This document shows, one piece after another, positions 63,801 through 64,000 of a stretch of 64,000 bases of DNA; the first letter of the stretch is position 1, and every line of letters begins with the position of its first letter. The notes below the pieces were generated by a model that had not been told where the DNA came from, did no database searches, and was given only the letters and a program-made list of their open reading frames with translations. The stretch is from JABDMH01 sp050298535 (lineage in GTDB: Bacteria > Bacteroidota > Bacteroidia > Chitinophagales > Saprospiraceae). The stretch spans positions 903,158 through 967,157 of the forward strand of contig JBNKUI010000087.1 of NCBI GenBank assembly GCA_050298535.1. The letters run 5' to 3'. The position numbers and the translations under genes are program-made.

Positions 63801-64000
63801 ATGCGAATATGTGTGGACCGTTGACAGGAGTGATCACGGTGACGGAGCCACCATCGATTAGCTTAACAAGTGCAATGGTAACCACGCCGACTGCATGTAA
63901 TGGAGGTACAGCAACGGTAACCATTGTAGCTACTGGCGGTACGGGAACATTAAGCTACACGTTCTATGGGGAGACCAACACGTCGGGCGTCTTAACGGGG
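60863..64000 (+). CDS. Large repetitive secreted surface protein with SprB-like repeats (3' end outside window)
   Basis: Open from GTG 60863 to the window end, at least 1046 residues in one frame with no stop. Order: basic N-terminus and signal peptide (LALISSIILVASAVISAQ, ~15-33); a beta-rich region (~35-300); a DUF11-like domain (~305-435) with KKSVSPDSLSTLPSQVTYRV and FNSIDMSSDITIS; one divergent SprB-like repeat (~455-525) and then a 78-residue repeat followed by 79-residue copies, each with a Cys in the PIACNGG position and one in DANMCGPL. Such proteins are T9SS-exported adhesins, as SprB in gliding Flavobacterium. The C-terminal sorting signal is outside the window. No upstream ATG is in frame (stop at 60839). 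Confidence 0.85.
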   Translation, partial: MIKKTSTLRGAIRRLALISSIILVASAVISAQPGVSITRITSPYFDVDHNQAVLNSAYMGVEICNTSGSTLTDLTASIAGFTKTDMEPAGEVFTLGGGQDPEQVVGDGGTLLPNQCDTLFWYITYPVPSGPSDENNSSDVNFEVSDLTGTTMHSEPMETRDVQSTSSGGLVVSTTLSPGNYVGQILTLCVIYDFGNIPDGTAINVQPSGISSFNAACYQLIGAEVLSQTNLIGVSAGEHNRLYWPSVDDVANGSSSGMEICYFFRVECVAPPTTAAPYATHQSGGPYKYHTGFNTPDQIAVFPEAFNPVTIKKSVSPDSLSTLPSQVTYRVVIENSSPVDIIIDRIDDTLPSVLAFNSIDMSSDITISNSSQSPVATDTGPISWIGGIPTIYPSSSYEIAPNDSIELIYVVDVPAGTPDGDHSNKVTAIVGNTKTDPAVATFNVCSVQITNVSSTDPTTCISDDGTISITAVGNPPLEYSIDGGMTWQASNMFTGLGSGSYPISVRNVSCSQESSDVVLEEPVSDLSIVSASVTTSIPCAGGTGTVTIIGSGTALPLSYTFNGETNNTGIFVGVSEGADQMYTIADANGCEVTGMITVNEPSAISLTSAMVTTPIACNGGTATVTIVGTGGTGTLSYTFNGQTNTTGIFTGVSAGMDQMYSITDANMCGPLTGMLTVNEPSVISLTSAMVTTPIACSGGTATVTIIATGGTGTLSYTFNGETNTTGIFTGVSAGMDQMYSITDANMCGPLTGMITVTEPSAISLTSAMVTTPIACNGGTATVTIIATGGTETFSYTFNGQTNTTGIFTGVTAGVDQMYSITDANMCGPLTGMITVTEPPALTFTSATVTSAIMCNGGTGEVTIVASGGTAPISYTFNGETNATGVFTGVSAGVDQMYSITDANMCGPLTGMITVTEPPSISLTSAMVTTPISCNGGTATVTIVATGGTGTLSYTFNGETNATGVFTGVSAGVDQMYSITDANMCGPLTGVITVTEPPSISLTSAMVTTPTACNGGTATVTIVATGGTGTLSYTFYGETNTSGVLTG
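62438..64000 (+). repeat. Tandem 237-bp SprB-like repeats
   Basis: A first 234-bp divergent unit (62438-62671) is followed by copies starting at 62672, 62909, 63146, 63383, 63620 and 63857 (the last cut by the window edge). Spacing is exactly 237 bp (79 codons) each time, with no insertions or deletions. Long blocks are identical at the nucleotide level between copies. Confidence 0.95.

Noticed and set aside
62438..64000. CRISPR array
   Set aside because: Repeats are 237-bp coding units without short repeats and unique spacers.
1..64000. tRNA genes, insertion sequences and prophage genes
   Set aside because: Reading the gaps by eye showed no T-arm pattern, transposase or phage-like gene; a dedicated tRNA scan could still find a missed one.

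Overview
The window is chromosomal DNA from a member of the Bacteroidota, most likely a gliding or type IX secretion (T9SS)-bearing lineage of the Saprospira/Cytophaga type. The evidence is porU, porV, a PorP/SprF protein and gldJ; a fused lpxC-fabZ gene; a Porin_10-type porin; a DUF6702 protein; an SprB-repeat surface protein; and several promoter-like sites matching the Bacteroidota -7 consensus TAnnTTTG. The gene content is mostly conserved housekeeping. No prophage, insertion sequence, CRISPR array or tRNA was seen.

Layout. 1-5.4 kb: 3' end of eno, divIC, sucD, then a 1200-residue NtrY-like sensor kinase on the minus strand. 5.5-6.0 kb: RNase P RNA with a strong terminator. 6-16.5 kb: T9SS and gliding block (porV, porU, a YfhO-like membrane protein, PorP/SprF, gldJ), followed by murF. 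17.9-22.4 kb: a degenerate arginase-like protein, an OmpA-family protein and the pyruvate dehydrogenase E2 gene. 22.5-30.8 kb: recR, a two-part glycosyltransferase, an M20 amidohydrolase, a 438-bp gene-free stretch with a sigma-54-like promoter, an NtrX-like AAA+ regulator without a DNA-binding domain, a LOG-family protein and a porin. 30.9-35.7 kb: fabI, recN, hemD, a degenerate DEDDh exonuclease and hemC, all on the minus strand. 35.7-39.6 kb: lipid A operon lpxD, lpxC/fabZ, lpxA and an ABC ATPase. 39.6-45.1 kb: a MerR regulator, a DUF3667-like protein, an M23 peptidase and alaS. 45.1-50.1 kb: a lipase-like hydrolase, the peroxiredoxin-clpS-aat operon, and an EamA, O-methyltransferase and FemAB/GNAT-like operon. 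50.1-60.7 kb: an Omp85-type protein, hemW, methylmalonyl-CoA mutase, an M16 peptidase, ahcY, DUF6702, yidD, cysQ and galE. 60.9-64 kb: the start of a very repetitive secreted adhesin with 237-bp tandem SprB-like repeats, running off the window.

How the genes fit together. The T9SS parts (PorU sortase, PorV shuttle, PorP/SprF, GldJ) form the export and gliding apparatus that could handle surface proteins like the adhesin at the right edge. The Lpx operon, Omp85 protein, porin and OmpA proteins build the outer membrane. hemC, hemD and hemW belong to tetrapyrrole metabolism. ClpS and Aat are two arms of the bacterial N-degron pathway. The least ordinary items are three proteins that keep an enzyme or regulator fold but lack key residues or domains (arginase-like, exonuclease-like, NtrX-like without HTH), the glycosyltransferase/phosphoglycosyltransferase-like fusion, the sigma-54 promoter leader region, and the homogenised adhesin repeats.
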